Assembly (NCBI GenBank): GCA_902702965.1
Contig: CACRXP010000033.1
Span: 1,770,859-1,834,858, forward strand
Source of the DNA: Spirometra erinaceieuropaei
Lineage: Eukaryota; Platyhelminthes; Cestoda; Diphyllobothriidea; Diphyllobothriidae
Direction of reading: 5' to 3'
DNA length: 64,000 nt
The notes below the pieces were generated by a model that was given only the letters and a program-made list of their open reading frames with translations, ran no database searches and was not told the origin of the DNA. Positions 1 to 11,925 of the stretch are shown here, one piece after another. The stretch's first letter is position 1; each line of letters opens with the position of its first letter. Position numbers and translations under genes: made by a program.

Positions 1-26
1 TGACGGACGAACAGAAACATACTCAC

Positions 27-191
27 TGGGGGCCGTTTTCTTCGCGTGAGCGACTTTGTCAGGCAAACAACTGCAACGACTGAGGTCGCACTTGGATGTG
101 GCCTCGCAGTCACCAACGACGACGTTCTCGATCCACATGTTTGGATGCTTTTCACAGGCATCGAGGACCATGCACTCACACTCGTAGCAGT
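27..191 (-). CDS. Candidate host exon, Cys-rich
   Basis: An open 165-nt stretch read on the minus strand encodes about 55 residues with eight cysteines in pairs (CYEC, CEC, then single Cys, ending RCSCLP). That spacing is typical of a secreted, disulfide-bonded domain, but I do not recognise the family. The right border is an acceptor: a pyrimidine-rich run followed by AACTAG. The left border is a GTGAGT donor read at 26-21. The exon starts and ends in phase 1. The candidate exon at 2075-2420 ends in phase 1, so the two could be spliced in frame. An alternative acceptor a few codons upstream (near 215) is purine-rich and weaker. No start codon lies inside, so this would be an internal exon. 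What is seen is the open frame, the splice borders and the Cys pattern; that it is transcribed is inference. Confidence 0.35.
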
Positions 192-2074
192 CTAGTTCGA
201 AGTCAAAAAAGACTACTTAGAGCTTTCCTTCTTTGAGGTTGACATAAAATAAGCAAATTTAGCAGAACAAATTTATCAAAGTACTTTGCAGCCATTTACG
301 ACCGCTTTAGGACACACAACAATATGAACTCGTTCATAAAATCATGAAAAACAGCCAAATATCAGTTCAGCTCCCAGTCAAATAGATGGGAGACAGTAAG
401 GTGTGAATAGATATGCGGATTTACGGTCTTTATAAGTCATCTAAACAAATGCAAATATAACCTGGCTGCTAAGTTCATTCGCGTTTTCAGAATATATCTT
501 CATCCACAAGCAAGTTTGAAACCAGAAACAAAACTTAAGGTGTCTTGCTTAGGCACGGTTCCCCGCCTCTTTTGACACTTTCGTTCACTTTTCCTGGTAT
601 GAGAAGGCAATTGTTGTTGTAGCTGGAAGGGGTTTATAGAGGCGATGTCAAACATGGGTCCGGCTTTATTGTAGCTGCTTTCAAAGGTGCATCGTGACCG
701 CGTCTGACTGAGTTTGAAATATGGCATTTGAGCGACTATGACATTATAACAGACATTTTGGAGCTGATGAAACGGACAAGACAACCACGCTCAAGGACAT
801 TTGCCAGGGATTGCTTCAAAACTTAATTGCTAAGGTCGGTATGTCGATGGGGAAAATTGTAGTTGCTTCTTCAATGAGAATGTAGACGAGGTTTCGGCTT
901 CGTCGTACCAACATAAAACTGCTGAAATCCAGATATGAAGCTTCATGAAGGACTGGCAGTCGGAAAAGGCGAAAATAAGGACCAGAGAAGACGGCTTGAT
1001 CTGTTCCCCTTCTATTGTGAATACATTTGGGATTCAGGTAACAATAATAATATTTCAATGGTGGGGATCCAGAACTCCGCCGCTTCCCACAACAGAAGGC
1101 ACATCGCTCATGGACCTTCTATGTAGTGCTGCCAGGATAAATCTTAATAGATTTCCTCATAATTGGTTAAGGTGAGAATCGTATCACAAAAAGCCTTATG
1201 CACACACATTCTAAGACTAAATGAGTAATAAAAGTCACAAAGAGAGCACTCTGCTACGACTGACTGCCATTTTTCTCTCTTCGGGAGAAGAATTCCCTCC
1301 TTCTACAGTCTATGGAGTGTTACGAACCCTCCTCCTTGGGAATAAACAGTCGGTGCACTACTGTGAGTACGTAACAAGAAGGCGCCCTGAGAGGACGGTA
1401 TTCATCGTCAAATTAATATTACTGACACTCCAATGGGCTCCTTATACTGGGGAGTTATGTCGTTTCTGATAACTATGGAGCAGTTATCTTTGTGTTTACT
1501 TCCAAGTATGAGAACTACTGCTATATTTGGCTTTACCAAAGGCACGCCATGACTTCGACTCTGCCGAACATAATCTCTTGTTTGGGGGTTTCGCACTTCA
1601 GACTGAATGGGAAGGAAGGAATACCAAAGGATGAATGGCAGATGAACACCCTCCACTCCTCCACCTGCATGACGACAGGCTTTCTGTCTGGTCCTCTGTC
1701 ACTAAAATTTTACGAGAGCGATTGCAATAAAGGTGATGACGTTTAATTCAAATAGTATTGTCCGAAGCTCACTTGGGGCGATGTGGTATGGGCTGTCACC
1801 GGACTAACTACAATTATTGACTTCGAACCGGTGCCTTCCGCACGGTATTCTCTATATGTGCATTAACATTATAATCCGTGTCATTATTACTAATATGGTC
1901 CCATTCCTTCTGGAAAGTTTTCTGCAATACCTCGATGCGAATGCCTCCACATCGACCTTAATATCAGGCCATCTGGGAAATTATTGTTCAATACATTTCC
2001 GAAAAAGGAGCCAGATGGCTAGATAGGCGTGAAAAGTAATGTAAAGGCTGACAGAAAAGGCGAGCATCACTCAC
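192..2074. other. AT-rich non-coding stretch, nothing recognised
   Basis: I see only short open frames without family likeness and no repeat that recurs elsewhere in the window. If the minus-strand exons on either side belong to one gene, this is its intron. Confidence 0.4.
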
Positions 2075-2420
2075 ACAGGTAGCGATCGTCTTCAGGGTCT
2101 CGCAAAGTTTCCTTTCGGTCCGGTTCTTCCATCTCACGCTTAATTGATTGTATCCCTTGAAAAAGCATAAAACACACAGAAGCAAAAGACAAACCAGCTG
2201 ATTTATCCTCCATCAGTGTCCCTGTGTGACACGTCTTCGCGGGAACAGGCAAATCCGTTGGTGCATTTGGGTCGCTCGCCGGAGAACTCGCCAGGATCCG
2301 TGCTGACTGGGAGTTGGCTGAGGAGGATGACGACGATGGCGATGGTGATGGTCGCCACTCATCACCGCTGCTTGCCCAGTCGCTTCCGCTGGATGAGGAT
2401 TCGCAGTTGGGAGGCAGATG
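2075..2420 (-). CDS. Candidate host exon, Ser-rich
   Basis: A continuous frame of about 115 residues is read on the minus strand between an acceptor (TCTTACTGATAG at 2421 and up) and a GTGAGT donor at 74-69 of the 2000s. It begins HLPPNCESSSSGSDW, runs through a low-complexity Ser/Pro block, and ends in a charged segment (REMEEPDRKETLRDPEDDRY). It starts in phase 0 and ends in phase 1, matching the phase of the exon at 27-191. The composition suggests a disordered linker region. A pyrimidine-rich 39-nt stretch inside it (about 2160-2200), with GT at one end and AG at the other, could be a small in-phase intron. No family is recognised. The call rests on open frame, splice borders and phase, not on homology. 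Confidence 0.35.
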
Positions 2421-3171
2421 CTATCAGTAAGACGAACCTCGGTTAAAACCCACACATCTAACTGGACGTACAATGTCCACAACATGCAACGCCGTGTGGT
2501 TCTAAAGGACGTTTAGATATCCGGCATTTTATGGCAAAAAACTTCCTCTATCAAATAGACAAACATAACAAGCATCTATGATATTAAACCGCACAGTTAT
2601 ATGCACGAAGGAGAAGAGCATGTCTAGCAAGAGGCTGTCAAAATTGGAGAAGATAAATACTCTCCTTGCCGCAAGCATCAGAAAGGGACTTCCAGTAACA
2701 TGGAGTCATTTCAATCATGCAAACAAGTTTGGGCTAAGTCAGAAGGAGAACTCCCGAAACTGCGCAGCAAATTTCATTTATTTCATCTTACCTTTATAAA
2801 TGTGCTAGGTTTCAGAAAAATCTGGGTTCCAGTCTATCCTGCTATATGGCAACAAAGGAAATGCTCAAAAAATCCAAGTTTCCCGCCCTGGGGCAAATGC
2901 ATCTACCTCCCGATCTCTCCGAGACTTGGGTTTGTACACGGTCCACTCACATGGTCAGCGTACGGTTTACCTGACGCTGAAGTACCAAAAAGCGGTTTAG
3001 TATGTACAATCAGATTTACTTGTTCCGTTCATATATAGTAGAAGAAAAAGCCTTCAAAAGGTCTAGTCTATCAGCCTACGACAGTTCTGAGCATCAAGCG
3101 AAGGCGCAGCCGTCCCCTCCCTACTCCTCCCCTTTGTTAAATAACCAGTTGGAAAAGAGAACTTGACTCAC
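2421..3171. other. Non-coding stretch, nothing recognised
   Basis: No convincing coding frame or repeat is seen. It may be intron between the Ser-rich exon and the micro-exon candidate. Confidence 0.35.
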
Positions 3172-3206
3172 CAAACGCCGGCAACAGCACAGCGTCTGCT
3201 TGCTTT
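3172..3206 (-). CDS. Candidate 35-nt micro-exon
   Basis: On the minus strand a strong acceptor (TTTATCTTTTATTATAG) is followed after 35 nt by a strong GTGAGT donor. The enclosed segment (AAAGCAAGCAGACGC...) has no stop in at least one frame. Micro-exons are well known in flatworm secreted-protein genes. The size alone makes chance a real alternative, and the reading frame cannot be fixed without a transcript. It lies upstream of the Ser-rich and Cys-rich candidate exons on the same strand and could belong to the same gene. Confidence 0.25.
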
Positions 3207-4792
3207 CTATAATAAAAGATAAATGGCTCCAAAAGGCATTCCGACTTGCATTCACGAGACGTTAGCTGCACAACGGTGCGCATAAGCGTCCGTCTTATGC
3301 ATGTAAATTGCCATGCATTATTACCTGTTCTTCCCTTGCCTTTCTTAATTACATAAGACCGTGTCGAGTGTGCCACTAGAAACTGCTGGTTCTGTATGCC
3401 AAGCAGTAACTTATTAGAACATGCGTGACTGACACATTTCGTCATTTGTGCCATCTGTGAAGTGAGTGCAGTGTTTAGTGCCTACCATCTGTAGGAAGAC
3501 TTTTGCGCGGTTATGTGCTTATCATCTGGAATTGGCTTTCGGACATTTAATCGCATAGGCATCCAACGACGAACGAAAACGAAACAAATCCCAACATTTG
3601 CACTGTTTTACGGAAAATAAATACAGTTACCTAGGGAGTAACTCTGAGCTGAAATACCGGACGATACAAAATATGCGATGCAAACCGACGTTCGGCTGTA
3701 TTAAGACCTTCATACCCAAGGTGGAGGGTGTCGTGATTATAATTCGATTTTGCAAGTCTATGCATGGCGAATAAAGACCTGTATAAAGGAGTACAAGACA
3801 AAAAATCGCAGGGGAGAGGCATAAGAAATATACGTAGGATAAAATCATCTAAATGCAAATCGAAGAGGATAGGTATAAATGTACTACATGCATCCGAAGG
3901 AGGTCGAAACGGGCAAATTAATCAACTGAAAAAAACGAGTGCGTAGGTGGGCATTTGTCGGATAAAAAATGGGGAATGACAAATTTTTCTTGCTGCTTTT
4001 TTCTAAACAAAAATGGAGAACACTGCTAACGGCATTTTTAAAAGTCTACTAAATGTACAACAACAGCAGATGGCCGAAGTTTTCATTCGCAGTAACGAAA
4101 GATCCAATTCCATGGCAAGTTTAATCGCTTCTGAAGAAAGAACATGTAGAACAGAAAGCTATATGATCAGCACATAATGACCCAATTCTAGCTGTTGCAA
4201 TTTCGGACAACAGGATCACCACCGGCGCAACGCCTTCGGAGAGATGGAATTCTTGGAGACGCACCACAGCTACATGCAGCGCAGAACGTTGACGAGCCGT
4301 GCGGCTTGGTGTTGCGATTATTCATTAAAGTCTATGTCCCGGAAGAGGTATGACAAGTACAACAGTGGAAGTCATCTGAAAACGACGGCATGAAATTACT
4401 TAACTGTTTAGTTTTAGAATATCCTCAGATGCGGACAAGCTCCTTGCGTATTCTCACATCAGCCCTCAAGCCCTTCTCCCAATGTGTTGTGTCTGATGAT
4501 GGCACACTAAAAGATCCTGGTATCTGTGGCCGCACAGACTCGTAAATCTCGAGTAGACTGAAAAAAGTGAGTCCATTCTATGACGGCTTCGGTCAAGTCA
4601 TAGCAATGGAGACTGGTCTACAATAAATGCCTAGCAATATGGCTGAGCCTGATGAAGAGGGCAACTACTATAGCATTTCTATAGAAGCTGGGATCGGAGA
4701 CAAAAACTCCAGAGTGCAGGAAGCTAACAACAAATATTTGTAAGTCATGGTACGGTGACATAAGAAAAGCTTTCATAAACATAGCTGTCATT
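3207..4792. other. AT-rich stretch, nothing recognised
   Basis: Only short, unconserved open frames are present. No repeat family of this window is represented. Confidence 0.4.
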
Positions 4793-4838
4793 CCTCTGGT
4801 ATACCAGAGGCGGTATACCATAAACGGTATACCGTAAA
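4793..4838. repeat. Perfect 18-bp palindrome followed by a 14-bp tandem repeat
   Basis: CCTCTGGTATACCAGAGG at 4793-4810 is a perfect palindrome. It is followed directly by CGGTATACCATAAA and CGGTATACCGTAAA in tandem, so the core GGTATACC occurs three times in 46 bp. It could be a protein-binding cluster or the remains of a small inverted-repeat element. Confidence 0.7.
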
Positions 4839-6214
4839 CGCCACTATATTCGGTTATAAATGTGCACACTCAATTGCCTTAAACATCAAAGACCAGAGAT
4901 TTCCGGGCCAAATGTCTTCGCGGATGCTGTAAGCCATCGTCATCTAGGTAATGTCAGTGCGTCTGTGGACCCAAATCTAATAGATTATGAATTTTATGCT
5001 TGCCTCATCACCATGGCCGCTCATCATATTGTAAATATCGCTAACAAATGGAAAAGATGCGAGAAATTGGTGTACTATAATACAGCAAAGTCAGAGTAAA
5101 GGAGATTCGAAAACATAGCAGGTATTCTCACACAACCGGTCTCCAACAGCTGAGGGGTCCCAACGCAGCCCGACATTTCACAACTGAACTTAAAGTCGGG
5201 CAGTTTTCTGATTAGCTTATGGGCCGCGCGACCTAGATGGTGATGGATTTAAAGTCATAAGTCAAGTTTTAAGGTCAAATTTAGCATAAACTTGAATCTT
5301 TCATCCCAGAGAACCCCGAAACCTTCTCTTACAATGCGTATACTTTCGCTTTATGCACGAATTTTCGAGAAGTTGGTTTCCAGCTTAACTTTGGATATCC
5401 CACGCAAACAAGGGATCAGAGTGGATAAAAAATTTAAACTAGGTTATTGTAAGTTCCTTATAAAAACGGCTGACAGTGGAACATTAAGGCGGATTTTTTA
5501 CAGGATACGATGGAAATAAGCAATCATCAAGTTCTTGGACGCTGAAAGTAGACTATGAGTGAAAAAGGCAAAAACTGAGTAAAAGTTACACTTTCTCGAT
5601 AATATAATCAAATTGAACTAAATACGCATTAACACCTCTTCCCTTCCGCCATAATATGTCCCGACACATAACGCAAGTTCAACATAAAAGTTTTTCAGGA
5701 AAAGTCTACAGGTGGTTCGTAAAGCTATACCAGCAACCTAAAGAGAGGTCAAATGTGGATTCCTCGATCTTAAACCGGGCATGTTAGTCTATTTGTCTAT
5801 CTCCGCGTCTTTCAAAATTAATTTCGACATTTCACCGTTGAGTATTTTACTTTTTGGGACGTCGTTGAAGCCTTTGCGCTGAAAGTCACAAAGCACGCCG
5901 TTTTGGTGTTTTTTTACCGAAACATCAGTTACTGCGCCATGATAAACATTAGTTTTCGTATCGGCTTTACCATTCCTAACCATTTTGGTGACCACCTCAG
6001 TTAGCAAATGTAAATACCCTAATTTCAAAATTGACACTAACATTAAATTTTGCTTACTAATTATTAATCGTCAGTGCGAAGAGCTTTGCGGTGAAGTGAA
6101 TAATTATCACCGTTTCTTGACGAAATGTGCAGACCGCATGATAAGGTCCTCAAGCAAAACTTGTTCGCATTGCTTTCTTGTTTCCACTTCCTCCAGCTTC
6201 CTCCGCCTATAAAT
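4839..6214. other. AT-rich stretch, nothing recognised
   Basis: A minus-strand frame at 5789-6043 is the longest one here, but it has no splice borders or family motif that I can support. Confidence 0.35.
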
Positions 6215-6411
6215 GATCACTTCTCTTCTTCTTAAGGTATTCCTTTTTTGGAATGGCCACCGAATCGATATAAAATCTTACAATAATCAGTAAATATTCA
6301 GGGCAGAATGAGCCTTTATCTGAATACCGGCTCGATTAAAATTTTTCTTTTTTCCCGCATGCCGAGAAAATATCTTTCAGAGTTTGAAAGAGTACCACCA
6401 GGAAAATGGGA
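6215..6411 (+). mobile_element. LINE-B2-type relic, C-terminal end of the RT protein
   Basis: Short pieces in shifting plus-strand frames match the C-terminus of the LINE-B2 protein whose 3' part is at 22587-22780. A stretch resembling its LFFASRYTFLW segment comes first, then LYLNTGSIK and a final PPG. The family counterpart reads LYLNTDSIK and ends KGPPGI. Frameshifts show it is an old dead fragment. It lies in opposite orientation to the LINE copies that follow. Confidence 0.55.
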
Positions 6412-7133
6412 TGATTCCGGCAAAATAAGTTATCAAATCAAATTTCTCTCTGCGTGGTCTTTCAATCACAAATCACATTTCTCAAACTTTCCGACTTCTT
6501 CGGCACATGCATCGCGTACTTAGAAATTACAGTGTCCTACTTAACCAATCATTCACCAAAAGAAATCGAGACCACATTCTCGCGACCGAACCTATCAGCC
6601 TCCTCATTATTTCCCAGAGATCCTCATCAGAGACCTGTTCCAACTTCTGGGATTTCGAATTCTCACCTCCAAATTTCATTACAACTCGAAACCAGCCATC
6701 ACATAAGATGGACATGATAAATAAATAAAAAAATTTTTTATTTAATGCCAGATTACAGGCATTGTCAAGGAAAGCGATTAAACACAAATCCGACCGTCAG
6801 TGAAAAAAACTCCTGAGCTAAAGGGATAAAAATATAGTTGTTGATGGATTTTATGGTTTGGAGGGCTTAGGCGAAAAAACTAACGGAGGTGGTAGAATAT
6901 CGACCGTCAAGAAGGGGGGAAGGTTGCACGGTATCGGAGATTTTCGGACGTCAATTCCTTATATGAAGTTGGGGATAGTCAAAATAGAGGCGTTGAGGAA
7001 CAGCCGGTGAGACCGGCCATAGTGTTCAGAGACCACAAACGCCATTGCTACGGTTGAGTCGATCAGTGGATTTAGCAGCCAAAATTTGTGGGAGCTTTTC
7101 TGAATGCAAAAATCGAGTAATTGTTTTCTTAAA

Positions 7134-8822
7134 TTAAGGATAATTTTGCAGAGTTTTCACACTCATTGGTAGTTTATTCCAAATAGCAATTGCATTTACA
7201 GAAAAGAACCGACGATATTTAACAGTACGTGCCAGAGGCAGAAATAAATAGACCTCACGGTGACTGTTACGTCGTGGGTGGATATGATGTCTTAAAGAGG
7301 TGAGTGGGTTAAATGTGTGATTATTTAAGAGGTTAAATAGCAAAAATAGTCCCTTTTGTAATCTACGGAACCATAACGGATCGAGGCCTGTAAGCCGGCA
7401 ACGTTCTTGGTAAGACAACTTTCGGTGTTCCGGGGTTAAAATTCTCTTGGTAAAAAAAGTGCTGAACGGATTCTATTTTCTTCCGCTCAGTAGCACGCAT
7501 GAGGCTAAATGAAAACGAACAGTATTCCAGACCAGGTCTAACGTACATATTGAAAAGGCGCTTTTTAATGTCCCCAGTTTTAAAATTTCGGAGGATAAAC
7601 CCGGTCGTTCTGCGTGCTTTGGAGACTATCAAGGCACAGTTCTCCGATAGATTGAGACTCTTGGAGTATGATACGCCCAAATCCTTTATAATCCCTGGCA
7701 CATTTATGGCGTGACCTTCAATACTTAGCTAAGGTTGGCGGTCGTCGCGAACCACCATGACTGAACACTTATGCCAAGAAAGAGAAAGGCGCCATGTGCG
7801 GCACTACTGGGCGAAAGCCTGTAGATCGCTCCTTAGGAGCTCAAGCACGATGTCACGATCTGCCGGCTTATATGGTTATGCAACTTTAAGATCATCGGCA
7901 TACATGAAAGGCTTACCATTCTGAAATAAATCGGGTACATCATTAACGAAAAGACAAAATATAAGCGGGCCGAGTCCACTACCCTGAATGACTCCACTCC
8001 TCGCACGTGAGGGGTTGGAGATGGTATTGGAAATCTTAACTCGTTGTGTGCGAGTGCCCAAATAAGAGGATATAAAATTCAAAAGTTTGTCACCTGTTCC
8101 GAAAGAGGACAATTTCAAGAGAAGAAGAGCATGGTCAACACGATCGAAAGCCTTAGTGAATTTGAAATATACTGTGTAAAGTGCACAACCATTGTCCCTA
8201 GATTGGAGAACATAGTCAAAGAAAGAGAGTTGACAGGTGTTACAAGACCAAGCTTTGAGGAATCCATGCTGAGCAGCACTCAGTAGGTTATTCACTGTTA
8301 AGTGACGCATCATCTAATCTTTGATCAATGTCTCTAAGATCTTCGAAACTGCAGGGAGGGTGTTTATTGGCCGAAAGTCATCAAATGATGTAGATTTGCC
8401 GTGCATAGGAATGGGCAAAATGTGTGATTCCTTCCACAAGGTAGAATAGGTTTCACTTTCAAGAGCAAGATTAAATAACTTGCATAAGAGGGATGGAAAG
8501 ATCGTGTTTGCGTCGGCTTTTAAAATGCTTACTGGGACACCATCAGGGCCTGGACTATAAGATTGACGAAAACGCCGAATTGCAACAGTCACATCCCACA
8601 GAGTGAAGGTTATAATTTCTGAACTGCCACAGTCAGTGCCTGGATGGTCAGAAGTGGAGTGGTCGAGTCTTCAATTAATGTTTGGGACAGGAAATCATTG
8701 AAGCTATCCGCGGTTAACTGGGCATTAACTATGGGATTTCCGTAAGCGTCTCGGAGGATGGGATACTGCGTCTTTCTCTGAGTTCGTATTTTTCTAGAGA
8801 AAAGTTTCGTGACATTTAGCAA
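7134..8822 (-). pseudogene. LINE-A copy 1 reverse transcriptase, broken
   Basis: Reverse transcriptase of LINE-A, spread over several frames on the minus strand. The order is the linker (8610-8822), the PGPDGVPVSILKADA segment (8314-8592), the palm with AAQHGFLKA, motif A and FMYADDLK (7876-8313), and the thumb and C-terminal region (7134-7701). In motif A the family reads YFDFTKAFD, whereas this copy reads YFKFTKAFD, so the first catalytic Asp is replaced by Lys. Together with the frameshifts this makes it a pseudogene. It is collinear with the endonuclease fragment at 9256-9794. Confidence 0.85.
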
Positions 8823-9255
8823 ACGATTTTCGCTAAACTGGACATCTTCGGCTAGCAGTTTTTATTCAGACAATCTCTTAGCTCGATCAAAAATATCACA
8901 AATCAAGGGCTGAACAGAAACATCGTTCTGAAGATGGAAACGACGATAAAGCCTGCGCAATCTGCGACGAAAGGGTAAGGGTAGGAAAATCTCATCCCCA
9001 ACATTAATAATTTTCTTACGGGGGACAAAACGAGAATAAGCGGATCCAATATTTCATAGAGACTTGAAGTGCAAACAGTTTCATCCGAACTAAGGAAGAA
9101 CTCAATCCAGTCTTAGGAATTAAGGTGTGTTAATAATTCGGTTGAGCGAGTTGATCGGAAATCTCGGAAAGAGTTATACTTTGGGTACGACGTTTTGTCA
9201 GCCTCGAATTCCAACGTTGAAACAACTATGTCATGGTCTGAGCCCCCGAGTGGGC

Positions 9256-9794
9256 CTAGGGATGACACCGAAGATGGCATGGAGCCTCTACCGAAAATAA
9301 GGGCAAGTATGCTTTAGCCTTGGGTGGGAAAATCGAAAACCCTATTCCACATCCAACATCCACAGCCTCAAGAAAGTCTTCGAACCTTCTTGGGCCTGAA
9401 GGCGGATACTCGCGGAGTTTGGAAAGATTAAAGTCACCCGTAGCATAAAATGCCTGTGAGATTAAACTAACAAAATGGTCATTGGCGTTGGGAGGGAGAT
9501 AGACGCAGCCAATGAGTAAGGAGAACTTATTTTGTAGTGCAACCCGGAGCCAGCAGCTGTCTTCTACTGCGGAAAAATGCGGGAGTTCCAACGGCAAAAT
9601 TGTAAGTGTTTGCTTAACGTAGACGCAGCAGCCCCCACCACGGCTATCTTGGCGATCATTTCGAATGCAATTGTAGTCTAGAAGAGAGAGTTCGGAGTCA
9701 GCTACTGAGGCAGATGCCCACGTCTCAGTTACTAAAACAATATCTGGACAGTGGACGAACACCTGAGTCTGAAGCAATGTCATCTTATTAATCA
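9256..9794 (-). pseudogene. LINE-A copy 1 endonuclease fragment
   Basis: APE-type endonuclease of a non-LTR retrotransposon, which nicks the target DNA to prime reverse transcription. Visible motifs are VTETW, the RNDRQDSRGGG segment, GCVYLPP and ATGDFNLS. Compared with the LINE-A copy at 34386-35687, a stretch before GDFN is missing and the C-terminal catalytic SDH region is frameshifted away. The first residues of the open frame come from the adjoining LINE-B 3' end, not from this protein. The fragment is non-functional. Confidence 0.8.
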
Positions 9795-11925
9795 AGTTAC
9801 AACTTGATCTACCACTAAATCCCAGGAGGACCCTTGTCGAAGTCAAGAATATGAGTGTTCGGGAATGAGACCGTTAACAGTGCCTTTATGCTTTCCGGTG
9901 TAAGATGGTTACGTAATTTCGACTTGCATACCAGTAACTTAGGCGATAATCTAATTTCATGCGGAAGATTATTCCAAAGGAAGGCATATTTGGAAGCAAA
10001 GAAGAGTGAGCGCTTAGATGTAGTACAAAGAGGCGGCGGAGTCACCATGCAGGAGTTGCGCGTGGCATAGGACAGATCTCTCGGAGTGAGAGTGTCAATG
10101 AGCGGAAGACTGGAGCTAGAGTTGATGCGAAAAAGGAAACAAAGTCCAGCTTCTAGTCTTATCACCTACAAAAACTTAATTTTCGTCAGCTGATATCTCT
10201 GAGGAAAAGAAATTCCTGACAAGGCTTAAGAGAACAGTTTCTGGGTGAAAACCCTATGAAAATTTACGACCTTATAGCGGTCACAGGTGTTCATTAAATC
10301 AAAAAAAGGACAGCAGTATTCGAGGATGGAAGAAAAAACTTCTGATGAAGTCCTAGGTTCATTTACGGAATGAAAATATTATGCAATATGAATCCACATA
10401 TCTGCGCGGCTTTGGCAGAGATTCTATCTGCATGAGGTGATAAAGCAAGCTTATTTGTTTAACTTAGACCTAGGTCCTTTATGGTGAGGCATTCTGACAA
10501 AGGGTTATTCTGAAAAATTATGGGACAAGGAAGTTTGGCAGGACCAAAGAACATGAAAATACACTTGGATGATGAAAACTCCATCTGCCATGTTGAATCT
10601 CATCTGGCTAAGCGTAGAAAATAGGCATTAATTTTTTCAACACAAACATTTGCGGTGTCCTTAGAATATAGGAAATCACACTTGAGGTCATTGGCATAAG
10701 TAAATTTTGCAAATTTCCGAGTTCAGTCGAAATATCATTGATGTACAGAAGGAAGAGTATCGGACCCAGAAACGTACCTTGAAGTACGCCACATGTCATC
10801 GAGTGAGGTGTCGAGTTGCTATTACCGACCATGACTTTCTGATATCGGTTGGACAGAAAGGACCTGATAAAGTCGAATAGAGGCGGCCGGATGCCAAAAG
10901 CTTCCAATTTTACTAATAGACGTCTATGGGGCACATTGTCAAAGGCCTTGCTAAGATCAAAGTAGATAACTACCGCAGACTTCCGCCTATTACGAAGAGA
11001 AGTGATTAGATTACGAAATGCCAAGTGGAAGATTCGCAGGATCGTTCGGGTAAAAATCCATGCTGACTAGAGCTCAGAAGCCGATTAGCCAGACAGAAGT
11101 CAAGAATTTCTTTGAAAATAACCCTTTCAAGAAGCTTTGCTAAAGACGGCGTTTTGTGCACGCCACGATAGTTATTAACATCGGACTGGGATCCTGACTT
11201 GAAGACGGGAATGATAATTAACGTTTTCCACGTTTCAGGAAAGAATCCTTTTGAAATATAAACGGAGAATAAATGACTTATCAATACGGGAATGTCACAC
11301 GCTTGTTTAATAATCGAATTCGGAATCCCGTCCGGTCCTTAGCAGTGTGAGTTTCTCGAACGACTTATGTGCTTTTTAATGAGATCTGAGGAGACATCGA
11401 CTGTACTCAGTGTCCTATCTGAAAGTAATCGAAAGAAAGGGACCGGTTCGGACTCAGTATTAAGTTTTTTTGCAAAGAAAGCATTAAACAATTTCACCTT
11501 GTCAGTGTCATCGGTGGGGAAGACTTTGCAACCGTCTAGCAGGGGTGGAAGTTTGTGACCACGCTTAGAGGAGGACCGATGACGGAAGATGTAAGCGACG
11601 GATTTGCCAGGGTTCGAATCACTGAGAGCAATTGATTCTCTTTGCCTGTTGCGCACATGGCGCATCCTTGAGGCCGTCACAAATATCTCTGTGATTCTAA
11701 GATGAACTGATAAGGAACTAGTGGATAGGTCACGCAGTTGTCGCCTCAACATTTTTAGTCTGTTCTGAAGAAAATGAGGAACAAGGGAATCGGAAGAATT
11801 AGGCTTGAGATATCTACGCGGCACAAAGTCTAGAATGTCCTTGAAAACATTGGACACTACATCACGAAGAATGATTGCATCGCTACAGGAGAGAAAGCCA
11901 CACCAATCCAAAGATCTAATAAGAT
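9795..11925 (-). mobile_element. LINE-B copy 1, 5'-truncated
   Basis: A LINE-B copy containing the region between endonuclease and RT, the RT, and the C-terminus up to a short post-stop segment near 9795. At its left edge it abuts LINE-A copy 1, which is broken there. At its right edge, near 11925, it abuts the 3' end of a LINE-C copy. On the minus strand the order is therefore LINE-C, LINE-B, LINE-A without spacers. The long 3' UTR seen in the 48-kb copy is absent, so its 3' end is also short. Confidence 0.8.
9815..11911 (-). pseudogene. LINE-B copy 1 reverse transcriptase, broken
   Basis: Non-LTR reverse transcriptase in three or more frames. The segment at 11339-11911 is the linker, opening DWCGFLSCSDAIILRDV. 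The segment at 11006-11284 has SQHGFLPERSCE. The segment at 10608-11024 carries motif A (YFDLSKAFDNVPHRR) and motif B (GVLQGTFLGP). The last segment (9815-10165) is the C-terminal tail ending GPPGI. The YADD motif is damaged: the frame reads LLMPMTSS where the family has TYADDIK. It is inactive by frameshifts and the lost catalytic motif. Confidence 0.8.

Larger units (their letters stand above)
6741..9794 (-). mobile_element. LINE-A copy 1 (CR1-like), 5'-truncated
   Basis: This is the same family as the copy at 32519-37110, and the two align from their 3' ends (TTTAATGCCAG near 6741 and 32519) through the RT and endonuclease. The 5' part, including ORF1, is missing: the match to the endonuclease stops at about 9794, exactly where a LINE-B 3' end begins. 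The 3' UTR (about 6741-7130) is conserved in both copies and is followed by A/T-rich sequence, not a plain poly(A) tail, as usual for CR1-type elements. Many frameshifts make it inactive. Confidence 0.85.

Noticed and set aside
5789..6043. 84-residue minus-strand frame as a host exon
   Set aside because: No splice borders of quality and no family match.
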